DNA of 64,000 nucleotides. It comes from Microbacterium azadirachtae. Its GTDB lineage: Bacteria > Actinomycetota > Actinomycetes > Actinomycetales > Microbacteriaceae. Location: the NCBI RefSeq assembly GCF_000956505.1, contig NZ_JYIX01000026.1:1-64000 (forward strand). Direction: 5' to 3'. The notes below the pieces were generated by a model. The model ran no database searches. It was not told where the DNA came from and worked only from the letters and a program-made list of their open reading frames with translations. Below are positions 8,026 through 15,104 of the stretch, piece by piece. Position 1 is the stretch's first letter. Each line of letters starts with the position of its first letter. A program made the translations under genes and the position numbers.

Positions 8026-9456
8026 CTATTCCGCCGAATCGGCACGTGCCGCAGCGTCTGCCGCGGCCGTGCCTGCCCTGTTCTTCTCGACCCACCCCGC
8101 GACGTTTCGCTGGGGGGCGACGCTCATCGCGAGCGCACCGGCGGGGACATCCTTGCGGACGACGGCGCCGGCGGCGGTCTTCGCGCCGGCACCCAGCCTA
8201 ACGGGCGCGACGAGCACCGTGTGCGAGCCGGTGTGCACCTCGTCCCCGATCTCGGTGCGGTGCTTGTTCACATCGTCGTAGTTCGCGGTGATCGTCGATG
8301 CGCCGAGGTTGACGCCGCGACCCACGATCGCGTCGCCAACGTAGGACAGGTGCGGGACCTTCGAGTCGTCGCCGATCTGCGCGTTCTTGGTCTCGACGTA
8401 GGCGCCGATCTTGCCGTCCGCACCGAGCGTGGTGCCCGCGCGCAGGTACGAGAACGGGCCGACCGTTGCGCGCGCGCCGATCACGGCGAGCGTCGCCTCT
8501 GAGCGACGGACCGTCGCGTCCTCGCCGACCTCCGTGCTGACGAGCGTCGTGTCGGGGCCGATGATCGCTCCGCTCGCGACCGTGCTCGCCCGCAGGACGT
8601 GGGTGTTCGGCAGGATCGTGACGTCGGGCGAGAGGGTCACGTCGTCGTCGATCCAGGTGGTCGCGGGATCCTGGATCGTCACGCCTTCTCGCTGCCAGCG
8701 GCGCACGATGCGGTCGTTCAGGGTGCGCGCGGCCTCCGCGAGCTGGACACGGTCGTTGATGCCGAAGGTCGCGGCCGTGTCGGCGGCGATCGAGACGGCG
8801 ACCTTCTCGCCCGCGGCGCGGAGCAGGCCGATCACCGCGGTGAGGTACATCTCGCCCTGCGCGTTGTCGGTGGTGACCTTCGCGAGCTCGGCACGGAGCA
8901 GACCCGCGCGGAACACGTACACGCCAGCGTTGATCTCGCGCGTGGCCTTCTCGGCGTCGTCCGCATCCTTCTGCTCCACGATGCGGGCGACGTCTCCCGA
9001 CGCGTCGCGGATGATGCGGCCGTACCCGTTCGGGTCGTCGACGAGCGCGCTCAGCACGGTCGCCGCGGCCGCGGCGGCGCGATGCCCGTCGACGAGGGCC
9101 TGCAGCGTCTCGGCCTCCAGCAGCGGCACGTCGCCGGAGAGCACCAGCACGTCGCCGTCGAAGCCCTCCGGCAGCGCGTCCAGCGCCACCTGCACGGCAC
9201 GGCCGGTGCCGGGGACCTCGTCCTGATCGACGATGACCGCCTCAGGATGCTCGGCGGCGAGGGCCGCGACCACCTGGTCGCGCTCGTGGCGCACCACGAC
9301 CTCGACCGTGTCGGCGCCCAACTGCGCGGCGGTCGCCAGCACGTGCCCGACGAGGGTGCGGCCGCCGATCGGGTGCAGCACCTTGGGCAGGCGGGACTTC
9401 ATGCGCGTGCCCTGGCCTGCGGCGAGGACGACGATGGCGAGTGTGTTCTCCGTCAT
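8026..9456 (-). CDS. glmU: Bifunctional GlcN-1-P acetyltransferase / UDP-GlcNAc pyrophosphorylase
   Basis: GlmU acetylates glucosamine 1-phosphate and couples it to UTP, giving UDP-GlcNAc for peptidoglycan. The 476-residue protein has the N-terminal pyrophosphorylase signature LAAGQGTRMKSRLPKVLHP, the product-binding SGDVPLL, and NAGVYVF; the C-terminal half is a left-handed beta-helix of hexapeptide repeats with the acetyltransferase site GASTITANYDDVNKH. The start codon ATG at 9456 is the only one that preserves the N-terminal nucleotide loop. Remarkably, it begins one base after the end of the tRNA-Gln gene, so there is no room for a normal leader; only the tRNA acceptor strand (GGCGGAG) could serve as Shine-Dalgarno. 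Downstream comes prs. Confidence 0.97.
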   Translation of the reverse strand: MTENTLAIVVLAAGQGTRMKSRLPKVLHPIGGRTLVGHVLATAAQLGADTVEVVVRHERDQVVAALAAEHPEAVIVDQDEVPGTGRAVQVALDALPEGFDGDVLVLSGDVPLLEAETLQALVDGHRAAAAAATVLSALVDDPNGYGRIIRDASGDVARIVEQKDADDAEKATREINAGVYVFRAGLLRAELAKVTTDNAQGEMYLTAVIGLLRAAGEKVAVSIAADTAATFGINDRVQLAEAARTLNDRIVRRWQREGVTIQDPATTWIDDDVTLSPDVTILPNTHVLRASTVASGAIIGPDTTLVSTEVGEDATVRRSEATLAVIGARATVGPFSYLRAGTTLGADGKIGAYVETKNAQIGDDSKVPHLSYVGDAIVGRGVNLGASTITANYDDVNKHRTEIGDEVHTGSHTVLVAPVRLGAGAKTAAGAVVRKDVPAGALAMSVAPQRNVAGWVEKNRAGTAAADAAARADSAE

Positions 9457-9457
9457 G

Positions 9458-9529
9458 CTCCGCCGCCAGGATTCGAACCTGGACCCCACAGCTCCAAAGG
9501 CTGGGGTGCTGCCGTTACACCACGGCGGA
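9458..9529 (-). tRNA. tRNA-Gln (anticodon TTG)
   Basis: On the minus strand the acceptor strand TCCGCCG pairs with CGGCGGA at the 3' end. The D stem is GTGT/GCAC, the anticodon arm is CCAGC-CTTTGGA-GCTGT with anticodon TTG, and the T arm is CCAGG-TTCGAAT-CCTGG. The discriminator base is G (9458). CCA is not encoded: the genome reads G-C-ATG, where ATG is the start of glmU. The outermost anticodon-stem pair (C-T) is a mismatch, as also in some other actinobacterial Gln tRNAs. Confidence 0.93.
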
Positions 9530-9642
9530 CCGCGCCCGCCCTGTGCGGCGGTCGCGCCTCAAGTCTGCCATGCGCGGCCTGTGTGATCGGGCCGGAACAG
9601 ACGCGCAACCTCCCCGCAACACCGGCCGGGCAGGGTGGCGGC

Positions 9643-10110
9643 ATGACGATCCTGATCGACCGCGTCTCCGTCTCGACCCCCGAGCTCGAGGCGTTCCTCG
9701 CCGCGCACCTGCGGGACATGGAGCCGACGGCGCCGCCCGAGAGCCGGCACGCCCTCGACATGACGAGCCTGCTCGCGCCCGGTGTGCGGCTCTTCGCCGC
9801 GACGGCGGACGGCGCGCTCGCGGGAACGGGAGCGCTGGCCGCCCTGCAGCCGGGTCATGAGGAGCTCAAGTCGATGCGGACCGCGCCGGCGATGCGCGGC
9901 AGGGGCGTGGCGTCCGCGATCCTCGCCGCGCTCCTCGACGATGCCCGCTCCCGCGGCGTCGAGCGGATCTCTCTGGAGACCGGCGCCGCGGACTGGTTCT
10001 GGCCCGCGCACCGGCTGTACGCCAAGGCCGGCTTCGACGAGTGCGAGCCGTTCGGGTCCTACGCCGACGATCCGCACAGTCTGTTCCTCACCATGCGGCT
10101 GACGGACTGA
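9643..10110 (+). CDS. GNAT-family N-acetyltransferase
   Basis: This 155-residue protein is a single-domain acetyl-CoA-dependent acetyltransferase. The acetyl-CoA loop is seen as MRTAPAMRGRGVASAIL (Q/RxxGxG/A pattern), followed by LETGAADWFWPAHRLYAKAGF, the usual end of the fold. It resembles the PhnO/ElaA-like group, but the substrate cannot be named. The start ATG at 9643 follows AGGGTGGCGGC. It is divergent from tRNA-Gln/glmU and lies 54 bases before a MarR regulator on the same strand. Confidence 0.85.
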   Translation: MTILIDRVSVSTPELEAFLAAHLRDMEPTAPPESRHALDMTSLLAPGVRLFAATADGALAGTGALAALQPGHEELKSMRTAPAMRGRGVASAILAALLDDARSRGVERISLETGAADWFWPAHRLYAKAGFDECEPFGSYADDPHSLFLTMRLTD

Positions 10111-10152
10111 GTCGCGCCTGTCGCACGCACCTGCGCCCTCCGATGCGCCCGC

Positions 10153-10158
10153 GATAAT
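10153..10158 (+). promoter_or_regulatory. -10 element, leaderless start of the MarR gene
   Basis: GATAAT lies six bases before the ATG at 10165, so transcription should begin at or next to the start codon. No Shine-Dalgarno is present. Confidence 0.55.
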
Positions 10159-10164
10159 GAACGG

Positions 10165-10674
10165 ATGAGCATCGGAGCGGATCATGCCGGCGACGAGGTC
10201 GACCGGATCGTCGCCGCGTGGAACACGCAGCGGCCGGACCTCGACTTCTCGCCCCTCGAGGTGCTCTCCCGCGTGGACCGGCTCTCCCGGCTGCTCGACC
10301 GCGCCCGCCGGGATGTGTTCCGCCGCAGCGACCTCGAGCCGTGGGAGTGGGACGTGCTGTCAGCCCTGCGCCGCGCGGGCGACCCGTTCCAGCTCAGCCC
10401 GAAGCAGTTGCTGCTGCAGACCCTCGTCTCCAGCGGCACCATGACCAACCGCATCGACCGGCTCGTGGGACGCAGGCTCGTGCGCCGTGAAGCGGATCCC
10501 GGAGACGGCCGCAGCGTGCAGGTGACCCTCACCGACGACGGCAGGGTGCGCGTGGACGCCGCGATCACGCGCCTCGTCGACGCCGAGGCGACCCTGCTCT
10601 CCGCGCTGTCCCGCAGCGACCGCGAGCGCCTCGCCGCGCTGCTGCGCAAGCTCAGCCTGAGCTTCGGCGCCTGA
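10165..10674 (+). CDS. MarR-family transcriptional regulator
   Basis: The 169-residue protein has the MarR winged-helix layout: an N-terminal dimerisation helix (about 25-60), then the recognition region LLLQTLVSSGTMTNRIDRLVGRRLVRRE and the wing DPGDGRSVQVTLTDDGR (about 108-135), then a C-terminal helix pair. It resembles the group with an RRSDLEPWEWDVLSALRR segment. Its ligand and targets are not evident. The convergent oxidoreductase and aldo/keto reductase genes downstream are possible targets, because MarR proteins commonly control redox enzymes, but no operator is obvious. Translation is probably leaderless from ATG 10165. Confidence 0.9.
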   Translation: MSIGADHAGDEVDRIVAAWNTQRPDLDFSPLEVLSRVDRLSRLLDRARRDVFRRSDLEPWEWDVLSALRRAGDPFQLSPKQLLLQTLVSSGTMTNRIDRLVGRRLVRREADPGDGRSVQVTLTDDGRVRVDAAITRLVDAEATLLSALSRSDRERLAALLRKLSLSFGA

Positions 10675-10677
10675 GTC

Positions 10678-10708
10678 CCGGCGCCCGAGCTTCGGCGCCC
10701 GAGCCGGG
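10678..10708. terminator. GC-rich hairpin between convergent MarR and oxidoreductase genes
   Basis: CCCGGC and GCCGGG flank an inner self-complementary GCGCCCGAGCTTCGGCGC segment. The element includes a repeat of the MarR gene end (GAGCTTCGGCGCC occurs at about 10660 and again at 10687). No T-run follows, so the terminator role is tentative. Confidence 0.35.
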
Positions 10709-10717
10709 GAGGCCGCG

Positions 10718-11665
10718 TCACCCCGCGGAATCGACCAGGACGACGACCTTCCCGGTGACGCGACCCGTCTCGACGCGCTCCTCCGCGGCGGCGAGATCGT
10801 CGAACCCGTACTCGGAATCGAGGTGCACCGTGATCCGGCCCGCGTCCGCCAGGGCGGCGACGCCCGCGAGCTGCGCGCCGTCAGCCGCCACCAGGATCCG
10901 TTGCACGGGCTCCGCTCCCCAGCCGCGCAGCTCCTCCTCCTGCGCCGCGGAGAACCCGGTGATCGTGATCACCGCGGTCCCCTCGGCGACGGCGCCCCGT
11001 GGCGGAAGCGTGTCCGAGACCGTGACGATGACGGCGTCCACGGGGCCGATCGCGGCGAGCGCGTCGTCGTCGCGGTAGTCGATCACCTCGTCCGCGCCCC
11101 AGCCCGCGACGAGCGCCTGCTTCGCCGCGCCGGCGGTCGCGAGCACATGCGCACCGCGCGCCGCGGCGAGCTGCACGGCGAGATGCCCCACGCCACCTGC
11201 ACCGCCGAGGACGAGGACGCGTGCGGCGCCGTCCTCGCGGATACCTGCGGCGTCCAGCGCCTGCCATGCGGTCAGCGCGGCGAGCGGCGCCGCGCCGGCC
11301 TGGGCGGCGCTCCACGCCCGCGGGGCCGCCGCCAGATCGTCCGCGGGGACGGCGACGAGCTCCGCGAGCGTGTGCGCCGCCTCGGGGAATCGGGCGAGGG
11401 CGAACACGTCGTCGCCCTGCGCCCAGCCCTTCACCCCGGTACCCACCTCGACGATGGTTCCCGCGACATCCCAGCCCGGACGATCCGCATACCGGATCGG
11501 GCCGAAGTCGTGGCCGGCGGCGCGGATCTTGACGTCCACGGGGTTGAGACCGACCGCCGCGACCCGGATCAGGACCTCGCCCGGTCCCGCCGCGGGGGCG
11601 TCGAGGTCCTCGAACGAGATGACCGTCGCGGCCGCGCCGGCCCCGGTGTAGCACGCTGCACGCAT
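10718..11665 (-). CDS. Zinc-independent NADP-dependent quinone oxidoreductase (MDR family)
   Basis: This 315-residue medium-chain oxidoreductase reduces quinones or enones with NADPH. The N-terminal catalytic domain begins MRAACYTGAGAAATVI and contains GEVLIRVAAVGLNPVDVKIRAG-like sequence without the zinc-binding Cys/His set of alcohol dehydrogenases. The Rossmann loop is VLGGAGGVGHLAVQLA, with a Gly-rich A-x-G-GxG pattern typical of the QOR/zeta-crystallin group. The start ATG at 11665 follows GGGAGGACGAAC. It sits 20 bases after an aldo/keto reductase on the same strand, so both are probably one redox-detoxification operon. Confidence 0.9.
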   Translation of the reverse strand: MRAACYTGAGAAATVISFEDLDAPAAGPGEVLIRVAAVGLNPVDVKIRAAGHDFGPIRYADRPGWDVAGTIVEVGTGVKGWAQGDDVFALARFPEAAHTLAELVAVPADDLAAAPRAWSAAQAGAAPLAALTAWQALDAAGIREDGAARVLVLGGAGGVGHLAVQLAAARGAHVLATAGAAKQALVAGWGADEVIDYRDDDALAAIGPVDAVIVTVSDTLPPRGAVAEGTAVITITGFSAAQEEELRGWGAEPVQRILVAADGAQLAGVAALADAGRITVHLDSEYGFDDLAAAEERVETGRVTGKVVVLVDSAG

Positions 11666-11685
11666 GTTCGTCCTCCCGCCCGCCG

Positions 11686-12639
11686 TCAGACCTGTGCCGG
11701 AGTCCACTCGGAGACGCTGCTCAGGCGCGCGATCTCCTCGGCGGACAGCTCCAGGCGTGCGCCGGCGAGCAGGTCCGGCACCTGATCCGCGGTGCGGGCG
11801 CTGGCGATCGGGGCTACGACGGCCGACTGCGCCCGCAGCCAGGCGAGCGCGGTCGCCGTGATCGAGGCGCCGTGCGCGTCGCCGACCTCTTCGAGGGCAT
11901 CGATGATCCGCAGCCCGTGCTCGGTCGCGTACTTCGCCGCACCCGCGGCGCGCGGCGACGTCTGGTCCGTCGCATCGGTCGAGCGATACTTGCCCGTGAG
12001 GAATCCGCTCGCGAGGGCGTAGTACGGGACGAGTCCCAGTGCGAACTCGGTCGCGAGCGGGACGATCGTCTCCTCCACTTCGTTGCGGTGCACCAGGTTG
12101 TAGTGCGGCTGGACGGCCACGGGCTGGGCGACGCCGGTGGATCGTGCGATCTCGATCCACTCGCGAATGCGGTCGGCGGAGTAGTTGGACACGGCGATGT
12201 TGCGGACCAGCCCGTCCGCGACGAGCTGTCCGAAGGCCGCGACGGTCTCCTCGAGCGGCGCCTCCGCGTCATCGAAGTGCGCGTAGTACAGGTCGATCGC
12301 GTCCACCCCGAGCCGCTCGAGCGACGCCTCGGCCGCGCGCCGCACGTTCGCGGCCGACAGACCCCGGAACTGCGGGTGCTGGCTCACCTTCGTCGCGACC
12401 ACGAGTCCTTGGGGGCGCCGCGAGGCGAGCCACTCGCCGATGATCGTCTCGCTCTCGCCGCCGCTGTTCCCCGGCACCCAGGCGCTGTACGCATCCGCCG
12501 TGTCGATGAAGTCTCCCGCTCCCGCGACGAACGCGTCGAGCACCGCGAAGGAGGCCTCGCGGTCGGCGGTCCAGCCGAACACGTTGCCCCCGAGCGAGAG
12601 CGGGAAGACGGACAGGTCACTGGATCCGATGCGAGTCAT
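11686..12639 (-). CDS. Aldo/keto reductase
   Basis: The 317-residue protein has the TIM-barrel layout of NADPH-dependent aldo/keto reductases. The catalytic tetrad is visible: the Asp and Tyr of FIDTADAYSAW, the Lys of VVATKVS and the His of YYAHFDD. The cofactor region near the C-terminus (APIASARTADQV) is also present. It is close to the Tas/YajO group acting on small aldehydes. No Shine-Dalgarno precedes ATG 12639, which was chosen because the protein then begins with the usual first beta strand (MTRIGSSDLSV). It is followed by a quinone oxidoreductase on the same strand. Confidence 0.92.
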   Translation of the reverse strand: MTRIGSSDLSVFPLSLGGNVFGWTADREASFAVLDAFVAGAGDFIDTADAYSAWVPGNSGGESETIIGEWLASRRPQGLVVATKVSQHPQFRGLSAANVRRAAEASLERLGVDAIDLYYAHFDDAEAPLEETVAAFGQLVADGLVRNIAVSNYSADRIREWIEIARSTGVAQPVAVQPHYNLVHRNEVEETIVPLATEFALGLVPYYALASGFLTGKYRSTDATDQTSPRAAGAAKYATEHGLRIIDALEEVGDAHGASITATALAWLRAQSAVVAPIASARTADQVPDLLAGARLELSAEEIARLSSVSEWTPAQV

Positions 12640-12710
12640 ACCGGGGGCAACCCGGCGACCCCCGACGCTGTTCCCGGGCGACGACAGATGACGCGGGCGC
12701 GCCAATGCGG

Positions 12711-12742
12711 CCGACCCGGCCGACCCGGCCGGCCCGGCCGAT
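12711..12742. repeat. Short 9-bp tandem repeat (CCGACCCGG-like)
   Basis: The segment reads as about three and a half copies of a nine-base unit of the form GGCCGACCC with one variant unit. It lies between the divergent aldo/keto reductase and pseudouridine synthase genes, just upstream of the latter's -10 hexamer. Slipped-strand length variation could change promoter spacing, but this is speculation. Confidence 0.6.
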
Positions 12743-12764
12743 CGTGGCGTCCCGCCGCCCGAAC

Positions 12765-12770
12765 TAGGCT
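12765..12770 (+). promoter_or_regulatory. -10 element, leaderless start of the pseudouridine synthase gene
   Basis: TAGGCT is followed by seven bases and then ATG 12778. No Shine-Dalgarno is present, so the mRNA probably starts at the start codon. Confidence 0.6.
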
Positions 12771-12777
12771 GGTGCGA

Positions 12778-13725
12778 ATGGGCATGCCCTCTCCCCTTCC
12801 CGTGCGCGACGGCGTCGGCGCGACGCGCCTGCGCGTGCCCGTCGAGGGACCCTGGCCGACCGTGGGCGCGTTCATGGCGGAGCGCTTCTTCCATCTCGAT
12901 CCGAAGCTCCTGCTGGACCGCTTCGACCGCGGCGAGATCGTGGCGATCGACGGCACCCCTCTCGCACGCGAGACCCCGCTCGGCGTGCACGACTTCGTCT
13001 GGTACTACCGGGAGCCGCCGGTCGAGAGGCAGATCCCGTTCGATGTCGAGATCCTGCACCAGGACGCCGATCTCATCGTGGTCGACAAACCGCATTTCCT
13101 CCCGACGACCCCCGGTGGCAAGTACCTGCAGAACTCGGCGCTGGTGCGGCTGCGCAATGCGCTCGACATCCCCGAGCTCACGCCCATCCACCGCCTCGAC
13201 CGCGCGACGGCGGGCCTGCTGATGTTCTCTACGCGGCCCGTCACGCGCGGCGCATACCAGCTGCTGTTCGAGAAGCGCCGGGTCGAGAAGGTCTACGAGG
13301 CCGTCTCGCTGCTGCCGGAGGGCTGGGATCCGCGGACGCCAGCGCTCGGCGGATCCGCGCTCCCGCTCGTGCACCGCAACCACATCGAGAAGCTGCGCGG
13401 GCAGGTCTGCGTGCAGGTGGATCCGGCGCGCGAGCCGAATGCGGAGACGCTCGTCGAGCTCCTCGGATTCGACGACCGCGTGCTGCACACCCTGCTGCGC
13501 CCGCACAGCGGACGCATGCACCAGTTGCGCGTGCACCTCGCAGAGCTCGGTGCCGGGATCCTCAACGACGCGTTCTACCCCGAGCTCCTGCCCGAGGCGC
13601 CGGACGACTTCGCCCGTCCGCTGCAGCTGCTCGCCCGCGAGCTGCGTTTCACGGATCCGCTGACCGGCGCCCCCCGCGAGTTCCGCACCCGCCGGTTGCT
13701 GCAAGAGGCGCCCGCCCGGCAGTGA
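12778..13725 (+). CDS. RluA-family pseudouridine synthase
   Basis: The enzyme converts uridine to pseudouridine in rRNA or tRNA. The catalytic Asp is in HRLDRATAGLL, and the family's other marks are IVVDKPHFLPTTP, KVYEAV and LLRPHSGRMHQLRVHL. At 315 residues it is of the RluA group. The N-terminal part (WPTVGAFMAERF, IVAIDGTPL) looks like a reduced S4-type RNA-binding region. The target position cannot be read from sequence. A TAGGCT -10 hexamer seven bases before the ATG suggests leaderless translation. The first copy of the 92-bp repeat begins 47 bases after the stop. Confidence 0.93.
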   Translation: MGMPSPLPVRDGVGATRLRVPVEGPWPTVGAFMAERFFHLDPKLLLDRFDRGEIVAIDGTPLARETPLGVHDFVWYYREPPVERQIPFDVEILHQDADLIVVDKPHFLPTTPGGKYLQNSALVRLRNALDIPELTPIHRLDRATAGLLMFSTRPVTRGAYQLLFEKRRVEKVYEAVSLLPEGWDPRTPALGGSALPLVHRNHIEKLRGQVCVQVDPAREPNAETLVELLGFDDRVLHTLLRPHSGRMHQLRVHLAELGAGILNDAFYPELLPEAPDDFARPLQLLARELRFTDPLTGAPREFRTRRLLQEAPARQ

Positions 13726-13772
13726 CGGCCCGGGCGGCAGCCTCGGCGCCGGCCTCCCCGTCCCTCCACCTC

Positions 13773-13864
13773 CGTTTTGGGGCGCGATCCTGCCGTTTGG
13801 GGCGCACCCCGCCCGGAAATCCGGGGAGGCCGCGCCCCAAAACGACAGAACCCGCCCCGAACCG
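13773..13864. repeat. 92-bp four-arm palindromic element, copy 1
   Basis: Arms are CGTTTTGGGGCGCG (13773-13786), CCGTTTGGGGCGCA (13793-13806), CGCGCCCCAAAACG (13831-13844) and CCCGCCCCGAACCG (13851-13864). Spacers are 6, 24 and 6 bases. The centre of the 24-base spacer is GAAATC (13816-13821). It occupies most of the gap between the pseudouridine synthase and the thioredoxin-like gene. The same geometry recurs at 14234, 42208, 42378 and 43573. Confidence 0.9.
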
Positions 13865-13899
13865 GTGCCCGGCCGCGCAGACCGGGGGATGATCGTCCT

Positions 13900-14211
13900 A
13901 TGCGGATCGAGATCCTGACCATCGACGGCTGCCCGAACGGGTCCGCCGCGGAGCGCGCCGTGCGCCATGCTCTCTCCGAGCTGGGACTCGAGACGGAGCC
14001 CGCGGTCCGGGTGATCCGCACCCCCGCCGAGGCCGCCGCGACCGCCTTCGCCGGTTCGCCGACCGTGCTCGTCGACGGCGTGGACGCCGTGCCGGGATCC
14101 GCGCCGATCCAGGATCTGGCCTGCCGGGTGTACCGGACGGCGGACGGTCCCTCAGGTCACCCGTCCGCCGAGATGCTCGTTCCGGCTCTGCGCGCCGCGC
14201 TCGGATCCTGA
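13900..14211 (+). CDS. Small thioredoxin-fold (DF-type) protein
   Basis: The 103-residue protein begins MRIEILTIDGCPNG, a beta-strand followed by a lone Cys (C10) in the position of the thioredoxin active site, with Pro next to it. The cis-Pro region is AGSPTVLVDG and a second Cys is in LACRVYR. It matches the small thioredoxin-like proteins often found with mercury or alkylmercury genes, whose second active-site residue is missing; none of those genes is near. It could be a redox carrier or a metal-binding protein. ATG 13900 is preceded by GATGAT at 13888-13893, six bases away, a weak leaderless-type arrangement. Repeat copies 1 and 2 flank the gene on both sides. Confidence 0.75.
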   Translation: MRIEILTIDGCPNGSAAERAVRHALSELGLETEPAVRVIRTPAEAAATAFAGSPTVLVDGVDAVPGSAPIQDLACRVYRTADGPSGHPSAEMLVPALRAALGS

Positions 14212-14233
14212 CCCGCGCACCCCCGTCCACCTC

Positions 14234-14325
14234 CGGTTCGGGGCGCGATCACGCGTTTTGGGGCGCGCCCTGACGAGAAAGCCGAGTGTGACGCGCCCCA
14301 AAACGGTGGAACGCGCCCCAAAACG
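14234..14325. repeat. 92-bp four-arm palindromic element, copy 2
   Basis: Arms are CGGTTCGGGGCGCG (14234-14247), CGTTTTGGGGCGCG (14254-14267), CGCGCCCCAAAACG (14292-14305) and CGCGCCCCAAAACG (14312-14325), with spacers of 6, 24 and 6 bases and GAAAGC on the centre. It lies between convergent genes (thioredoxin-like protein and metI). A related 22-23 bp tandem array continues on its right side. Confidence 0.9.
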
Positions 14326-14333
14326 GGACAGTG

Positions 14334-14412
14334 CCCACCCCGACCCGGGACAGAACACGCCCCAGAACCGGGACAGAACACGCCCCAGAACCGGGACAGA
14401 ACACGCCCCAGA
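14334..14412. repeat. 22-23 bp tandem array continuing from repeat copy 2
   Basis: Three nearly perfect units of 23 bases start at 14347, 14370 and 14393; each contains CACGCCCCAGAACC and GGGACAGAA. A degenerate unit (CCCACCCCGACCCG, 14334-14347) bridges to the outer arm of copy 2. The Cys-like arm core CGCCCC and the GGACAG linker recur, so the array looks like further right-hand arms with longer linkers. It ends 32 bases before the metI stop. Confidence 0.8.
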
Positions 14413-14444
14413 CGCGACCCCAGCGCGAACCAGAGCCGACCGGC

Positions 14445-15104
14445 TCAGCGCCGCATGATGCGGCGGGCGAGCCAGGTGCCGAGGGTCTGCACGAGGTGCA
14501 CGAACACGACGATCAGGATGATCGCGGCCCACATCACGACCGGCTCGAACTGGCGGAAGCCGTAGACCTGGGCGAACGCGCCCAGACCGCCGCCGCCGAC
14601 CAGCCCCGCCATCGCGGTCATGTCGATGAGCGCAACGACCACGAAGGTGTAGCCGAGGATCAGCGGCCCTAGCGCCTCTGGCATCGCGACCGTGAGGAGG
14701 ATCCGCCAGGGTCCGGCGCCCATCGACCGCGCGGCCTCGATCACGCCGGGCGAGACCGAGACGAGGTGCTGCTCGACGATGCGGCCGATCGCGAACGACG
14801 CGGCGACGCCGATCGCGAAGGCGCCCGCGTTGATGCCGATGCCCGTGCCGATCACGATCCGGGTGAACGGCTGCAGCACGGCGATGAAGATCACGAACGG
14901 GATCGGCCGGAAGAAGTTCACCAGGAACGAGATGAGGATGCTCACCGGACGGTTCGGCAGCAGACCGCCGGGACGCGTGACGTACAGGCCGATGCCGATG
15001 ATCGTGCCGATCACGCCCGCCATCGCGAGCGCGAACGTGGTCATGTACAGCGTCTCGAGCGCGGCCTGCAAGAAATCAGGGAGCAGTTCGATCAGGCGAT
15101 CCAT
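14445..15104 (-). CDS. metI: Methionine ABC importer, permease
   Basis: MetI is the membrane subunit of the MetNIQ D/L-methionine importer. The 219-residue protein has five hydrophobic helices and the permease EAA loop EAARSMGAGPWRILLTVAMPEALGPLI (about 123-150) that contacts the ATPase. The start overlaps the metN stop (TGATG), the usual tight coupling. The neighbours metN and metQ confirm the assignment. Confidence 0.95.
   Translation of the reverse strand: MDRLIELLPDFLQAALETLYMTTFALAMAGVIGTIIGIGLYVTRPGGLLPNRPVSILISFLVNFFRPIPFVIFIAVLQPFTRIVIGTGIGINAGAFAIGVAASFAIGRIVEQHLVSVSPGVIEAARSMGAGPWRILLTVAMPEALGPLILGYTFVVVALIDMTAMAGLVGGGGLGAFAQVYGFRQFEPVVMWAAIILIVVFVHLVQTLGTWLARRIMRR

Noticed and set aside
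9458..9529. tRNA-Gln as attachment site of an integrated element
   Set aside because: No integrase, no direct repeat of the tRNA 3' end and only housekeeping genes on both sides.
13773..14325. 92-bp elements considered as ordinary intrinsic terminators
   Set aside because: Copy 5 lies between divergent genes, spacers are not complementary, there is no consistent T-run, and the spacer lengths are rigid, which terminators do not need.
14347..14412. Tandem 23-bp units considered as a small CRISPR array
   Set aside because: The units are contiguous, with no unique spacers, and no cas genes are present. They resemble the arms of the neighbouring 92-bp element.
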